Source: Chloroflexi bacterium HGW-Chloroflexi-2
Lineage (GTDB): Bacteria > Chloroflexota > Anaerolineae > Anaerolineales > Anaerolineaceae
DNA: 64,000 nt
Direction: 5' to 3'
NCBI GenBank assembly: GCA_002840735.1
Contig: PHBY01000001.1
Coordinates: 1 to 64,000 of the forward strand
The position numbers and the translations under genes were made by a program. This document shows, piece by piece, positions 20,599 through 29,397 of the stretch. Under the pieces are notes generated by a model. The model did no database searches, was not told the origin of the DNA, and saw nothing but the letters and a program-made list of their open reading frames with translations. Positions within the stretch are counted from its first letter, which is position 1; each line of letters begins with the position of its first letter.

Positions 20599-22662
20599 AT
20601 GAAAGAATATAAGACCGAGTCAATTCGTAACATTACATTCGCATCTCATAGTGGAGCTGGTAAAACAATTTTAGGAGAAGCATTATTAAATTTTACTGGC
20701 GCGATCAATCGCATGGGTAAAATTGAAGATGGCTCAACCATCTCCGATTTTGACGAAGAGGAACAGCGTCGTAGTATTTCCATTTACACCTCTGTTTTGC
20801 CTGTCGAATACAACGATCATAAAATAAATATTCTTGATACACCCGGTTATACAGATTTTCTTGGTGAAGAAATTTCCGCTTTACGTGTCTCTGATGGTGC
20901 AATTATTTTAGTTGATGCTGTTGCTGGTATTGAAGTTGGAACCGAATTAGCCTGGAATTATAGTGGAGAAAAGAATATTCCACGCTTTGTTTTGATCAAT
21001 AAAATGGATCGTGAGAATGCCAATTTTAAGAAGGTTTTTGATTCATTTCAGGAATTATCTGATGCCAGATTGCTTCCGTTACAATTCCCCTGGGGTGAGC
21101 AAACAGATTTTAAAGGTGTTATTGACCTGGTCAGTATGAAAGCATTCAAAGGCATTGGTACCGAGAGTGTGGAGATTCCAGCTGAATTTAAAGCAGCTGC
21201 CGAAGAAGCGCATGCAACAATCATTGAAGCTGCTGCTGAAGGTGCTGATGATTTGATGGAAAAATTCTTCGAAGCAGGTGTCCTATCACCTGAAGAAATT
21301 TCTCGTGGTTTAAAATCTGTAATCAAACAGGGAAGTTTTGTCCCAGTGTTTGTTTCTTCTGCAACCCTTCAGATTGGACTGGTGCCTTTATTAAATGCCA
21401 TCATCAACCTTATGCCTTCTCCAGTTGATGCTGGTCCTTACAAAGCGACAAATAAAGATTCTGAAGTTGAGATCACCTCATCTGATTCAGGCCCATTAGT
21501 TGCTTATGTATGGAAAACCACTGCAGATCCTTTTGTGGGAAAACAAACTTACTTCCGTGTTTATTCTGGTACAGTCAATTCCGATTCGCGTGTATGGAAT
21601 CACGACAAAGGTGTTGAAGAGAGATTTGGAACCGTCAGTATCCCAAGAGGTAAGGAAAATATTCCTGTAAAGACGGTTCATGCTGGCGATATCGCGATCG
21701 TCCCAAAATTATCCGAAACTGTCACTGGCAATACCCTAGGTGATAAAAGCACACCAATTATTTTGCCTTCTGCCAAATATCCGAATGCTCTATACCGTGT
21801 TGCTGTTTCTCCAAAAACTCAGCAAGACTCGGCAAAAATCAGTACGGTATTAAACCGTCTTTGTGAAGAAGACATGACTCTTTCCTGGACAATGGAATCC
21901 TCAACCCGCCAAACAGTATTGCAAGGTATGGGCGATCAGCATATAGAAGTCGCTGTTAGAAGAGCATCTTCCAAATTCCAATTAAATATTAATACCACTG
22001 AACCTAAAGTTGCTTATAAAGAAACCATTACCAAAGAAGGCGTAGGTGTCTACCGTCATAAAAAACAAACGGGTGGCGCAGGTCAATTTGGTGAAGTTCA
22101 CCTGAAAACACTTCCTTCTGAAGGTGAATTTGAAATGACCTGGGATGTTTTTGGTGGTGCTGTTTCTCAATCTTACTTTACCTCTATCCAAAAGGGTATT
22201 TTATCAACAATGAAGGACGGCATTATCGCTGGCTATCCTGTTTATGGTGTTCGCGTATCAGTCTTTGATGGAAAGGAACACCCAGTAGACTCAAAACCAG
22301 TTGCCTTTGAAATCGCTGGTCGCGAAGCCTTCAAAATCGCCTTCCAGGATGCGGGTCCAGTTCTCATGGAACCGATTATGAATGTTAAAATCATTGTTCC
22401 AGAGAATAATATGGGCGATATTCTCGGTGACTTAAACACCAGACGTGCCCGTGTTCAGGGCATGGATACTGACAAAGGTCGTTCTGTAGTCACTGCTCAG
22501 GTTCCTATGGCGGAAATGCTTCGCTACACCACCCAACTTCGTTCACTCACAGGTGGTCGAGGTATCTTCGACATGGAATTTGATCATTTCGAACGGGTTC
22601 CTGCTCACCTGCAACAAGAAATCATCAATGCACACAAACGCGAATTAGAAGAAAAAGAATAA
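20599..22662 (+). CDS. elongation factor G-like GTPase
   Basis: Translational GTPase of the EF-G superfamily, 687 aa. G1 is SHSGAGKTI (canonical EF-G has AHIDAGKTT), G3 is DTPGYTDF and G4 is NKMD; domains II-V follow, including the C-terminal EFG_IV/EFG_C region (GDILGDLNTRRARVQGMD). The divergent G1 and the EERRRSISI-like switch region group it with accessory EF-G-like proteins rather than the housekeeping FusA. It is a single-gene unit: own promoter about 100 nt upstream and an intrinsic terminator directly after. The precise role is unknown. Confidence 0.9.
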   Translation: MKEYKTESIRNITFASHSGAGKTILGEALLNFTGAINRMGKIEDGSTISDFDEEEQRRSISIYTSVLPVEYNDHKINILDTPGYTDFLGEEISALRVSDGAIILVDAVAGIEVGTELAWNYSGEKNIPRFVLINKMDRENANFKKVFDSFQELSDARLLPLQFPWGEQTDFKGVIDLVSMKAFKGIGTESVEIPAEFKAAAEEAHATIIEAAAEGADDLMEKFFEAGVLSPEEISRGLKSVIKQGSFVPVFVSSATLQIGLVPLLNAIINLMPSPVDAGPYKATNKDSEVEITSSDSGPLVAYVWKTTADPFVGKQTYFRVYSGTVNSDSRVWNHDKGVEERFGTVSIPRGKENIPVKTVHAGDIAIVPKLSETVTGNTLGDKSTPIILPSAKYPNALYRVAVSPKTQQDSAKISTVLNRLCEEDMTLSWTMESSTRQTVLQGMGDQHIEVAVRRASSKFQLNINTTEPKVAYKETITKEGVGVYRHKKQTGGAGQFGEVHLKTLPSEGEFEMTWDVFGGAVSQSYFTSIQKGILSTMKDGIIAGYPVYGVRVSVFDGKEHPVDSKPVAFEIAGREAFKIAFQDAGPVLMEPIMNVKIIVPENNMGDILGDLNTRRARVQGMDTDKGRSVVTAQVPMAEMLRYTTQLRSLTGGRGIFDMEFDHFERVPAHLQQEIINAHKRELEEKE

Positions 22663-22676
22663 TCTTCTCGCTGATT

Positions 22677-22713
22677 AAAGAGGTATTTCTTTGACAAGAA
22701 ATACCTCTTTTTT
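22677..22713 (+). terminator. intrinsic terminator after the EF-G-like gene
   Basis: A perfect 14-bp stem (22677-22690 with 22697-22710), 6-nt loop, running into TTTTTT. Confidence 0.88.
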
Positions 22714-22784
22714 CTTGTATTAATAGAACTTATGTGCTATTATAATCTTAGTAATACTTTTTAATATCAAGGAGCAATTGCATT

Positions 22785-23366
22785 ATGTTTTCAATTCAAA
22801 AAATTTTCATGGGTGTATTAATGGGATGCCTGATTCTGATATTTGCAGCAACAAGGTTGCTTTCCCCATCAGAAATTGTTTTAGCCTCACCTGAGAAAAA
22901 TATTGGACTATCATCGAAAATCAATCAAACTTCAATTGAAAGGAGTTTATCCTGCACAATCTCCTCCAAGTATCCAGAGAAAATTCAGCAATGGTGTAAT
23001 TTGATTGTTATGAATGCTGACATGTATTCCTTGGAACCAAATCTAATTGCAGCTGTTATGCTTCAGGAATCTGGAGGAAACAAAGATGCCTATAGTAGCT
23101 CAGGTGCGGTCGGGTTGATGCAAATTATGCCCAAAGATGGTATCGCTGAAAAATTCATGTGTATTAATGGTCCATGCTTTTCAAATCGTCCCACTATGGA
23201 AGAATTATTCGATCCAGATTTCAATATCGAATTCGGAAGTCGTATGCTCATTAATTTGTACGAAAAGTATGGAAATTGGCATGATGCATTAAAAGCTTAT
23301 GGTCCGATGGATGTTGGATATCAATACGCAGACATCGTGTTATCAATTTTTGAAAATTATCAGTAA
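22785..23366 (+). CDS. lytic transglycosylase (SLT domain), membrane anchored
   Basis: A 193-aa exported protein that cleaves peptidoglycan glycan strands. A signal anchor covers residues about 8-26 (MGVLMGCLILIFAATRLL). The SLT catalytic region follows: LIAAVMLQESGGN with the catalytic Glu, then SSSGAVGLMQIMP, and a late AYGPMDVGYQYADIVLSIFENY. AAGGAG precedes the ATG by 10 nt, and a TATAAT at 22741-22746 is a plausible -10. Confidence 0.87.
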   Translation: MFSIQKIFMGVLMGCLILIFAATRLLSPSEIVLASPEKNIGLSSKINQTSIERSLSCTISSKYPEKIQQWCNLIVMNADMYSLEPNLIAAVMLQESGGNKDAYSSSGAVGLMQIMPKDGIAEKFMCINGPCFSNRPTMEELFDPDFNIEFGSRMLINLYEKYGNWHDALKAYGPMDVGYQYADIVLSIFENYQ

Positions 23367-23379
23367 ATAAATTGAATCA

Positions 23380-23394
23380 TGTACAATTAAATTA
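23380..23394 (+). promoter_or_regulatory. -10 of a leaderless transcript
   Basis: TACAAT at 23382-23387, preceded by TG, lies 7 nt before the ATG at 23395. No Shine-Dalgarno sequence is seen. Confidence 0.5.
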
Positions 23395-23814
23395 ATGCAA
23401 ATAAAATTTCTGTATGTGATTTTTTTTATCGTGATCCTTCTCTCTTCTTGTTCTATCCATGAAGATCCCCGATCCATGGCTTCGACTCAAATTTCTCTGA
23501 CCTATGATGGCAACCAATGCCAACCTTACGAATCATTTGTTCCCCAGGGTCAGGAAATTGAAATAACATTAAACAATGAAAGCGAATTTGACATCACCTG
23601 GTACCTAATATTTAAACCGATCGAAGGGAAATTTGAGGATCAGGACCCGAAAAACATCCTTGCAACTGCAAGTGCCCTGGCTGGTCAAACTTCAGCATCC
23701 ACTTTTATAGCTCCAAATTTACCTGCCCGTTATGACAGTTTATGTATTCGTAATGGTGATTCTGATATAAGAGCTTTGACATATCTATTAGTTGTGCAAC
23801 CTTATGACGAGTAA
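23395..23814 (+). CDS. putative lipoprotein, unknown
   Basis: A 139-aa protein with a lipoprotein signal: hydrophobic IFFIVILL followed by SSC (Cys about residue 19). The mature part has a Greek-key-like pattern (QISLTYDGNQCQPYESFVPQGQEIEITLNNESEF) resembling cupredoxin-like domains, but no copper ligand set is evident. It lies 28 nt after the lytic transglycosylase with a likely promoter of its own. Family not recognised. Confidence 0.65.
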   Translation: MQIKFLYVIFFIVILLSSCSIHEDPRSMASTQISLTYDGNQCQPYESFVPQGQEIEITLNNESEFDITWYLIFKPIEGKFEDQDPKNILATASALAGQTSASTFIAPNLPARYDSLCIRNGDSDIRALTYLLVVQPYDE

Positions 23815-23860
23815 AAGTCAGTAATTTTACTCGACCCAGCCTTCCCAAAGAATTCAACAG

Positions 23861-23869
23861 TGGTATAAT
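23861..23869 (+). promoter_or_regulatory. extended -10 promoter of tRNA-Gly
   Basis: TGGTATAAT, a perfect extended -10, 12 nt upstream of the mature tRNA 5' end. Confidence 0.6.
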
Positions 23870-23881
23870 AACCCACGTTAC

Positions 23882-23953
23882 GCGGGAGTCGCCAAGTGGT
23901 AAGGCATTAGCCTTCCAAGCTAACATTCGCGGGTTCGAATCCCGTCTCCCGCT
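23882..23953 (+). tRNA. tRNA-Gly (anticodon TCC)
   Basis: Complete cloverleaf: acceptor GCGGGAG (23882-23888) pairs with CTCCCGC (23946-23952), anticodon stem TTAGC/GCTAA around loop CTTCCAA (anticodon TCC), T arm GCGGG-TTCGAAT-CCCGT. The 3' CCA is not encoded. Confidence 0.97.
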
Positions 23954-23960
23954 CCTAATA

Positions 23961-23985
23961 AACTGATCAATAGATCAGTTTTTTT
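23961..23985 (+). terminator. intrinsic terminator after tRNA-Gly
   Basis: An 8-bp stem AACTGATC/GATCAGTT with a 4-nt loop, followed by a T run. Confidence 0.85.
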
Positions 23986-23995
23986 CTTCTATACA

Positions 23996-25345
23996 TTAAT
24001 CTTTTTGAATAACAGGAACAAGAATTGTATAAACCGCCTGATAAACCAATGACTGATTAGAATAACCTTCAGAATTTAATCCCCCCAGAATATAAAGTCG
24101 GGTTTCATAAGGTAAAACAGCAGGTGAATCTCCAATTTCATTTGGTGCGGTTTCAACTTCTAACCAGGAATCCCTGGGAGGTAAATATTGGATGACGGGT
24201 AAGAATTCTTCATTCGAATTTTTTCCGCCCGCTGTATAAATCATATCAGCCAGGACAATTGAATTCATTCCATATCGGGCTTCAGGCAACTCTGCAGCAT
24301 CTTCCCAGGCATCTTCTCCTGATAGTTCTCTTTGGGGATAGTAAACAGTGTGATCAACTAAAATCCCTGACTCATTCTTACCACCCATCAAATGTATTTG
24401 GCCACCCAAAACAACTGCGGAAGAATAAGCTCTATTGGTTTCCATACTACCAAACAGGATCCACTCGTCTATTCCAGGATCAAAAACATAAATGCTATCC
24501 AGATAATTTTTTCCATCAAAGCCACCAAATAAATAAATCTTTCCTTCGTATGGCACCAATGCATAGGCACTGACAGGAATCGGTAACTCTCCACCTTCTT
24601 CCCACTTATTGCTTCTAGGATTGTAGATCAATAATCCAGATTTAACCTCATTCGTATTATCAATTCCACCAGGAAGGTAAATTCTCTCACCCAAAATGGC
24701 AACCTGAATGTCTTTCAATGCAATTGGGAGGTTGGCACCTTCAGTCCATGTATCATCATCTAAATCATAGATATGTAACTTATCAGATATAGAATTTTCA
24801 CTGACTCCGCCAAAAATCAAAAATTTATTTTCATAACGGACAAAACCCATATTGGATATGGCATCAGGTAAATTTTGAATGGTCGTCCATCGCTGTGAAC
24901 TCAATTCTTCCAATTCAGCTACTGTAATCCCTCTCTCGGGCTCATTTGAGGGAGACAACACGCGATTGAGTAAAAATCCTGCCAGAACAAGGATAATCAC
25001 ACCTAATCCGACGATTAGAAATAAATTTTTTTTTGAGGAGTTAACATTTGTAAGTATGTCTTGCTGTTGAACCTGCCAATTCATGTCATCAGCTGGTAAA
25101 ACTTCATTCCGAGTCCCAATCTGATTTACAACTCCTGGTGAATCAACCAGACCCATCCGAATCGCTGTCATGGTTGCTTCAGTTCTGGACAAAACCCCTA
25201 ATTTTCCAAAAATATTTCTTAAATGTACTTTTACAGTGTTAGGACTGATTGTCAAGGCATTGGCAATTTCTTTATTACTGGCTCCAGTTGCAACCAAACG
25301 AATAATTTCAATCTCTCGGTCGCTTAGTTCATTTTCATCAGTCAT
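23996..25345 (-). CDS. membrane-tethered LuxR-type regulator with extracytoplasmic Kelch repeats
   Basis: A 449-aa protein. Residues 1-65 are a LuxR/NarL helix-turn-helix (LSDREIEIIRLVATGASNKEIA, then SPNTVKVHLRNIFGKLGV). A linker leads to a single membrane span at about 106-127 (LFLIVGLGVIILVLAGFLL). Residues about 160-440 contain five or six Kelch motifs (e.g. LHIYDLDDDTWTEGANLP, IYVFDPGIDEWILFGSME, with LGGQIHLMGG) that form a beta-propeller outside the cell. There is no receiver domain. This suggests a one-component transmembrane transcription factor sensing an external ligand. The start is fixed by a TATAAT 6 nt upstream (leaderless). Confidence 0.87.
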   Translation of the reverse strand: MTDENELSDREIEIIRLVATGASNKEIANALTISPNTVKVHLRNIFGKLGVLSRTEATMTAIRMGLVDSPGVVNQIGTRNEVLPADDMNWQVQQQDILTNVNSSKKNLFLIVGLGVIILVLAGFLLNRVLSPSNEPERGITVAELEELSSQRWTTIQNLPDAISNMGFVRYENKFLIFGGVSENSISDKLHIYDLDDDTWTEGANLPIALKDIQVAILGERIYLPGGIDNTNEVKSGLLIYNPRSNKWEEGGELPIPVSAYALVPYEGKIYLFGGFDGKNYLDSIYVFDPGIDEWILFGSMETNRAYSSAVVLGGQIHLMGGKNESGILVDHTVYYPQRELSGEDAWEDAAELPEARYGMNSIVLADMIYTAGGKNSNEEFLPVIQYLPPRDSWLEVETAPNEIGDSPAVLPYETRLYILGGLNSEGYSNQSLVYQAVYTILVPVIQKD

Positions 25346-25357
25346 TTAATAATTATA
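25346..25357 (-). promoter_or_regulatory. -10 of a leaderless transcript (LuxR-Kelch gene)
   Basis: On the minus strand TATAAT (25357 to 25352) plus six bases leads directly into the ATG at 25345. It faces away from the nucleoside operon. Confidence 0.55.
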
Positions 25358-25536
25358 TCCTAGGTAAGGTTTGGAATTAATATCCTTAGATCACTGCTAA
25401 TTGGATTAATCATCCTGAAATGTCAGACAAATTACATATATTTCGAGAAAGGTCTTGATTTTTTGGGGAAAAGTTTATAAACTTATACTGAATTAAATTC
25501 TATAGAGATTAATTTTTTAATCACTTTTTTGTTTCG

Positions 25537-25630
25537 TATTATACTTTCCATGCAAATTCCATACGCAAATTAATGCAATTGCGTTTTCCCAACTTAATTA
25601 GAATTCCATTACCAGGAGGTGAAATTCACG
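25537..25630 (+). promoter_or_regulatory. promoter region and candidate operator of the nucleoside/nucleobase operon
   Basis: The 360-nt gap before the BMP lipoprotein holds a TATTAT -10 candidate at 25537-25542 and, about 20 nt downstream, an inverted repeat ACGCAA (25563-25568) / TTGCGT (25579-25584) that could bind a repressor. An AGGAGG-GTGAAATTC stretch near 25615 looks like a strong ribosome-binding site but leads only to a seven-codon GTG frame. I see no other gene in the gap. Confidence 0.35.
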
Positions 25631-25705
25631 AAAAGTAATTGATCATTATGGTCTGTAGTCGATTTTTATCAATCCAAATCTATTTAACCAAGGAGAAGTT
25701 CCAAA

Positions 25706-26722
25706 ATGAAGCAACTAAAAGTTATTCTTGTATTCGCCCTATTACTTACTGTGCTGCTTTCAGCCTGTAAACCAGCTGCAACAGCGCCAGAAGTAACGAC
25801 CAGCGATGTCCCATTGTTCTTTGGTGCATTTGCCACCGCCATTGAAGAACCCTGGGATGGTGTTATCCACACTGCCTTAAAGAAAGCTGCAGAAGAAGGC
25901 AAAATCAAGTATGAGTACACCGATGATATTGGTTACTCTGGTGATATGGAAAGAATCTTGCGCGAAGTTTCTGAAAGCAAGAAACCCGCAGCAATTTTTG
26001 GTGATGCTTTTGGTAATGAAGAAGCTGTCCGCCGTGTTGCCAAGGACTACCCTGAAATCGCTTTCGTATTCGGTTCAGGTTTTGGGCCATCTGAACCCAA
26101 CGTTGCGGTATTTGACAACTGGATCCACGAGCCTGCTTATCTTTGTGGTTTAATGGCTGGTGGATTAACTGAAACAGGTGTAATTGGTGTTGTTGGGGGT
26201 CTCCCAGTACCTGAAGTTAATCGTATCGTTAATGCTTTCATTGAAGGTGTCAAGGAAGTAAATCCGGATGCCACAGTGCTTGTTTCTTTCATCAACAGCT
26301 GGTTTGATCCGGCTGCAGCAAAAGAAGCTGCTCTTGCCCAGGTCGACAATGGTGCTGACGTTCTCTTTGCTGAGCGCTTTGGCGTTATTGACGCTGCTGT
26401 TGAGAATGGATTGTATGCATTTGGTAATATGAGTGACCAATATGAATTGGGACCTGATCATGTTGTCAATAGCCCGGTTTGGAACATGACTCCAACTGTC
26501 GAGTATGTTATCAATCAGGTCAACGGTGGCACTTTTACCGCCCAGGATCTAAAAGATTTCAGTATGGTTGGTAAAGGTGGAGCTTCACTTGCTCCATGGC
26601 ATGGTATGGACGCAAAATTACCAGCTGATGTTCTAAGTCTGGTTCAACAACGCGAACAAGAAATCAAAGATGGTCTCTTCCGTGTGAACATCGCAGAAGA
26701 AGCTCCAGCTGGTTCAAATTAG
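25706..26722 (+). CDS. BMP-family ABC transporter substrate-binding lipoprotein
   Basis: Nucleoside/nucleobase receptor of the PnrA/Med family, 338 aa. Lipoprotein signal with hydrophobic VFALLLTVLLSAC (lipobox LSAC). The BMP fold is seen in GDIGYSGDMERILRE-like segments, PEIAFVFGSGF, PAYLCGLMAGGLTETGVIGVVGG and the hinge WFDPAAAKEAALAQVDNGADVLF. AAGGAG precedes the ATG. The ATPase and both permeases follow. Downstream catabolic genes suggest a purine- or pyrimidine-type substrate. Confidence 0.92.
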   Translation: MKQLKVILVFALLLTVLLSACKPAATAPEVTTSDVPLFFGAFATAIEEPWDGVIHTALKKAAEEGKIKYEYTDDIGYSGDMERILREVSESKKPAAIFGDAFGNEEAVRRVAKDYPEIAFVFGSGFGPSEPNVAVFDNWIHEPAYLCGLMAGGLTETGVIGVVGGLPVPEVNRIVNAFIEGVKEVNPDATVLVSFINSWFDPAAAKEAALAQVDNGADVLFAERFGVIDAAVENGLYAFGNMSDQYELGPDHVVNSPVWNMTPTVEYVINQVNGGTFTAQDLKDFSMVGKGGASLAPWHGMDAKLPADVLSLVQQREQEIKDGLFRVNIAEEAPAGSN

Positions 26723-26731
26723 ATCTACTAT

Positions 26732-26812
26732 AATGTCAGGGCTTACCACTTTTCACCTGACATTATTATTTATATAGAAATTTATCTCTCCCCTCTTTAT
26801 AGAGGGGAGAGA
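26732..26812 (+). other. two intercistronic stem-loops behind the binding-protein gene
   Basis: The first is AATGTCAGG (26732-26740) with CCTGACATT (26756-26764). The second is a perfect 12-bp stem (26785-26796 with 26801-26812) around TTAT, ending 16 nt before the ATPase start. Neither is followed by a proper T run, so they more likely stabilise the upstream message or reduce read-through than terminate fully. Confidence 0.6.
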
Positions 26813-26827
26813 AATATCGGAGAAAAA

Positions 26828-28327
26828 ATGTACATTGTAGAAATGCAAAAGGTCACCAAAATATTTGGTGAACTGGTGGCGAACGACCATGTCGATTTTC
26901 AGCTTCGCAAAGGTGAAATTCACGCTTTATTAGGTGAAAATGGAGCCGGAAAAACTACATTGATGAGGATTTTGTATGGTCTTTATCAACAAACAACCGG
27001 TGATATTTTCATTGATGGCGAGAAAGTTACAATAAATTCACCTAAGGATGCCATTAGAAAAGGTGTTGGAATGGTTACGCAACACTTTGCTCTGGTACCT
27101 CCAATGACAGTGGCTGAAAATGTTGTACTTGGTTACACAAATAGCTTCGTACTAGATCAAGCAGCGATAGAAAAAAAGGTGGGCGAAGCGGCAGACCAGT
27201 TCAGTTTGGATATAAATCCAAAATCCATCGTCAGACATCTATCTGTAGGTCAAAGACAAAGAGTTGAAATCCTGAAAGCATTGTATCGCAATGCCAAAGT
27301 TTTGATTCTTGATGAACCTACAGCAGTCCTTGTACCTCAAGAAGTTGATAGTTTATTTGATACACTTAATCGACTTCGAAAAGATGGTTTATCGGTTATT
27401 TTCATTAGCCATAAATTAGATGAAGTTACAAAAATTACTGATCGGGTCACTGTCCTACGGGATGGAAAATCTATTGGTACGGTTGATACAGTTAATGTTA
27501 CTCAAAAACAATTAGCAGCTATGATGGTTGGTCGTGATACATTTGGTGTTACCAGACAAACCGAAATTAATCCTGATAACAAGAAAATATTAGAAGTTGA
27601 AGACCTATGTGTATTGGATGATAAAGGTCTTCCTGCTTTGAAGAATTTAAAATTATCAATCCGATCTGGAGAAATCCTGGGAATCGCTGGTGTTGGCGGT
27701 AATGGTCAGAAGGAACTTGCTGAGATCTTAAGCGGTGTTAAATCGCCCACCAGTGGTGTAATAAAAATAAATGATAAAAATTTGGTTGGTAAAGATCCCT
27801 CAGAATTTTCAAAAATGGGTATGGGTCGCATTCCAGAAGATAGACATGAAGGGGTCGTTGGCGATCTGACAGTATATGAAAATCTTGCACTGGAACATTT
27901 AGATGAATACTCAAAAAATGGTTTCCTGGACAAACAGGCAATTCGAAAGAATGCAGATGAGTTGATTAAGAATTTTCAAATAAAAGCAAAACCAACCGAT
28001 AGAATTCGAACGCTCTCTGGTGGGAATATGCAAAAAGTGTTGTTAGCAAGAGTTCTTTCAAGACAACCTGAAGTGGTTATCGCACCACAGCCCACCAGAG
28101 GACTTGATGTAGGAGCGACGGAATATGTCCGTCAACAATTATTGGAGCAGCGATCCAGAGGTGCTGCGGTCATGCTGATATCAGAAGACCTGGATGAAAT
28201 TTTGAGCATATCTGACCGGATTGCGGTTATATACGAAGGTGAAATTGTCGGAACAATCAATGCTCAGGATGCAACGCCTGAAAAATTAGGGTTAATGATG
28301 ACTGGTGCACTCAGAGAGGAGGCATAA
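26828..28327 (+). CDS. nucleoside ABC transporter, dual ATP-binding protein
   Basis: A 499-aa protein with two fused ABC domains, as in YufO/RbsA-type importers. The first has Walker A GENGAGKTT, signature LSVGQRQR and Walker B VLILDEP. The second has the degenerate nucleotide loop GVGGNGQKEL, signature LSGGNMQK and the IAPQPTRGLDVG segment lacking the catalytic Glu, which is normal for this family. The stop overlaps the start of the first permease. Confidence 0.94.
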   Translation: MYIVEMQKVTKIFGELVANDHVDFQLRKGEIHALLGENGAGKTTLMRILYGLYQQTTGDIFIDGEKVTINSPKDAIRKGVGMVTQHFALVPPMTVAENVVLGYTNSFVLDQAAIEKKVGEAADQFSLDINPKSIVRHLSVGQRQRVEILKALYRNAKVLILDEPTAVLVPQEVDSLFDTLNRLRKDGLSVIFISHKLDEVTKITDRVTVLRDGKSIGTVDTVNVTQKQLAAMMVGRDTFGVTRQTEINPDNKKILEVEDLCVLDDKGLPALKNLKLSIRSGEILGIAGVGGNGQKELAEILSGVKSPTSGVIKINDKNLVGKDPSEFSKMGMGRIPEDRHEGVVGDLTVYENLALEHLDEYSKNGFLDKQAIRKNADELIKNFQIKAKPTDRIRTLSGGNMQKVLLARVLSRQPEVVIAPQPTRGLDVGATEYVRQQLLEQRSRGAAVMLISEDLDEILSISDRIAVIYEGEIVGTINAQDATPEKLGLMMTGALREEA

Positions 28328-29397
28328 TGGAAAACAATGAAAAACCTCGATGGCGCCTGGTAAAGACGGACAACCCACCTTTTTGGGTCAAACCGCTCGT
28401 TCCTGTCCTCGCATTGATTGTGACTTTTATTCTCACCTCTGTTTTGATTTTATTAGCGGATGCAAATCCATTTGAAGCCTATTATTATTTTCTATTTGCT
28501 CCCCTTGAAAATAAAGTTTCTTTATTGGAGATCCTGGTCAAATCCACTCCATTAATGATAACAGGTGTGGCTGTTACTTATGCATTTGCTACAGGATATT
28601 ACAATATTGGTGCTGAAGGTCAATTGTACGCTGGTGCGATTGCAGCTACTGGAATTGGTATGTCTATGCATGGAATTCCAGCAATTGTTGCTTTACCATT
28701 AATGATAGTCGGTGGATTCGTTGCAGGAATGGCCTGGGCACTGATCCCAGCCTTGCTAAAAGTAAAACTGGCTGTCGATGAAGTAGTAACAACTTTGTTG
28801 ATGAACTCCATCATGGCGTACATCGTCAGTGCAATTTTGAACGGTCCCTGGAGGGACCCAAATTCGGGATGGCCTCAGTCGCCTGATATTGCACCTTCTG
28901 CAGTGTTCTTTAAACTGATTCCCCGCTCAAGATTAAATTTTGGATTCATTTTGGCGATTGTCCTGATCTTAATCTTATGGATTGTTATGACACGGACTTC
29001 ATTTGGTCTCAAAATGCGTGCAGTGGGATTGGGAAAACCAGCAGCGAAATTTGCTGGTATTAAAGTTAACCGAACAATCCTCACAGCGGCGTTAATCAGT
29101 GGTGGTATTGCAGGAATTGCTGGTGTTGCAGAAGTCGCAGGAATTCATTTCCATTTGATTGGAGAACTTTCACCTGGTTATGGTTATACAGGCGTAATCA
29201 TCGCTACTTTAGGCTCATTGAATGCTTTCGGGGTTGGTTTGGCAGCATTATTTTTCGGCTTGGTTGAAACAGGTGCGCAGACCCTCAGTCGAGCGATGGG
29301 TGTGCCTGTCTATTTAGGTGAAGTTACCCAGGCTACTATGCTCTTGGTCGCTTTAGGTATGTTATTGTTACAAAGATATCGAATCAGGAGGATGTGA
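28327..29397 (+). CDS. nucleoside ABC transporter permease (first)
   Basis: Membrane permease of the BPD_transp_2 family, 356 aa, with about nine hydrophobic segments. The conserved ATGYYNIGAEGQLYAGAIAAT stretch (about residue 80) and the coupling region MRAVGLGKPAAKFAGI are typical of BMP-linked permeases. It overlaps the ATPase stop by one base. Confidence 0.92.
   Translation: MENNEKPRWRLVKTDNPPFWVKPLVPVLALIVTFILTSVLILLADANPFEAYYYFLFAPLENKVSLLEILVKSTPLMITGVAVTYAFATGYYNIGAEGQLYAGAIAATGIGMSMHGIPAIVALPLMIVGGFVAGMAWALIPALLKVKLAVDEVVTTLLMNSIMAYIVSAILNGPWRDPNSGWPQSPDIAPSAVFFKLIPRSRLNFGFILAIVLILILWIVMTRTSFGLKMRAVGLGKPAAKFAGIKVNRTILTAALISGGIAGIAGVAEVAGIHFHLIGELSPGYGYTGVIIATLGSLNAFGVGLAALFFGLVETGAQTLSRAMGVPVYLGEVTQATMLLVALGMLLLQRYRIRRM

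Noticed and set aside
25563-25584. A true PurR box
   Set aside because: The half-sites match but are six bases too far apart for the 16-bp PurR operator, so I list it only as an inverted repeat.
25612-25640. A short leader peptide behind a strong AGGAGG sequence upstream of the BMP gene
   Set aside because: Only a seven-codon GTG frame follows, with no regulatory codon run; too weak to call.
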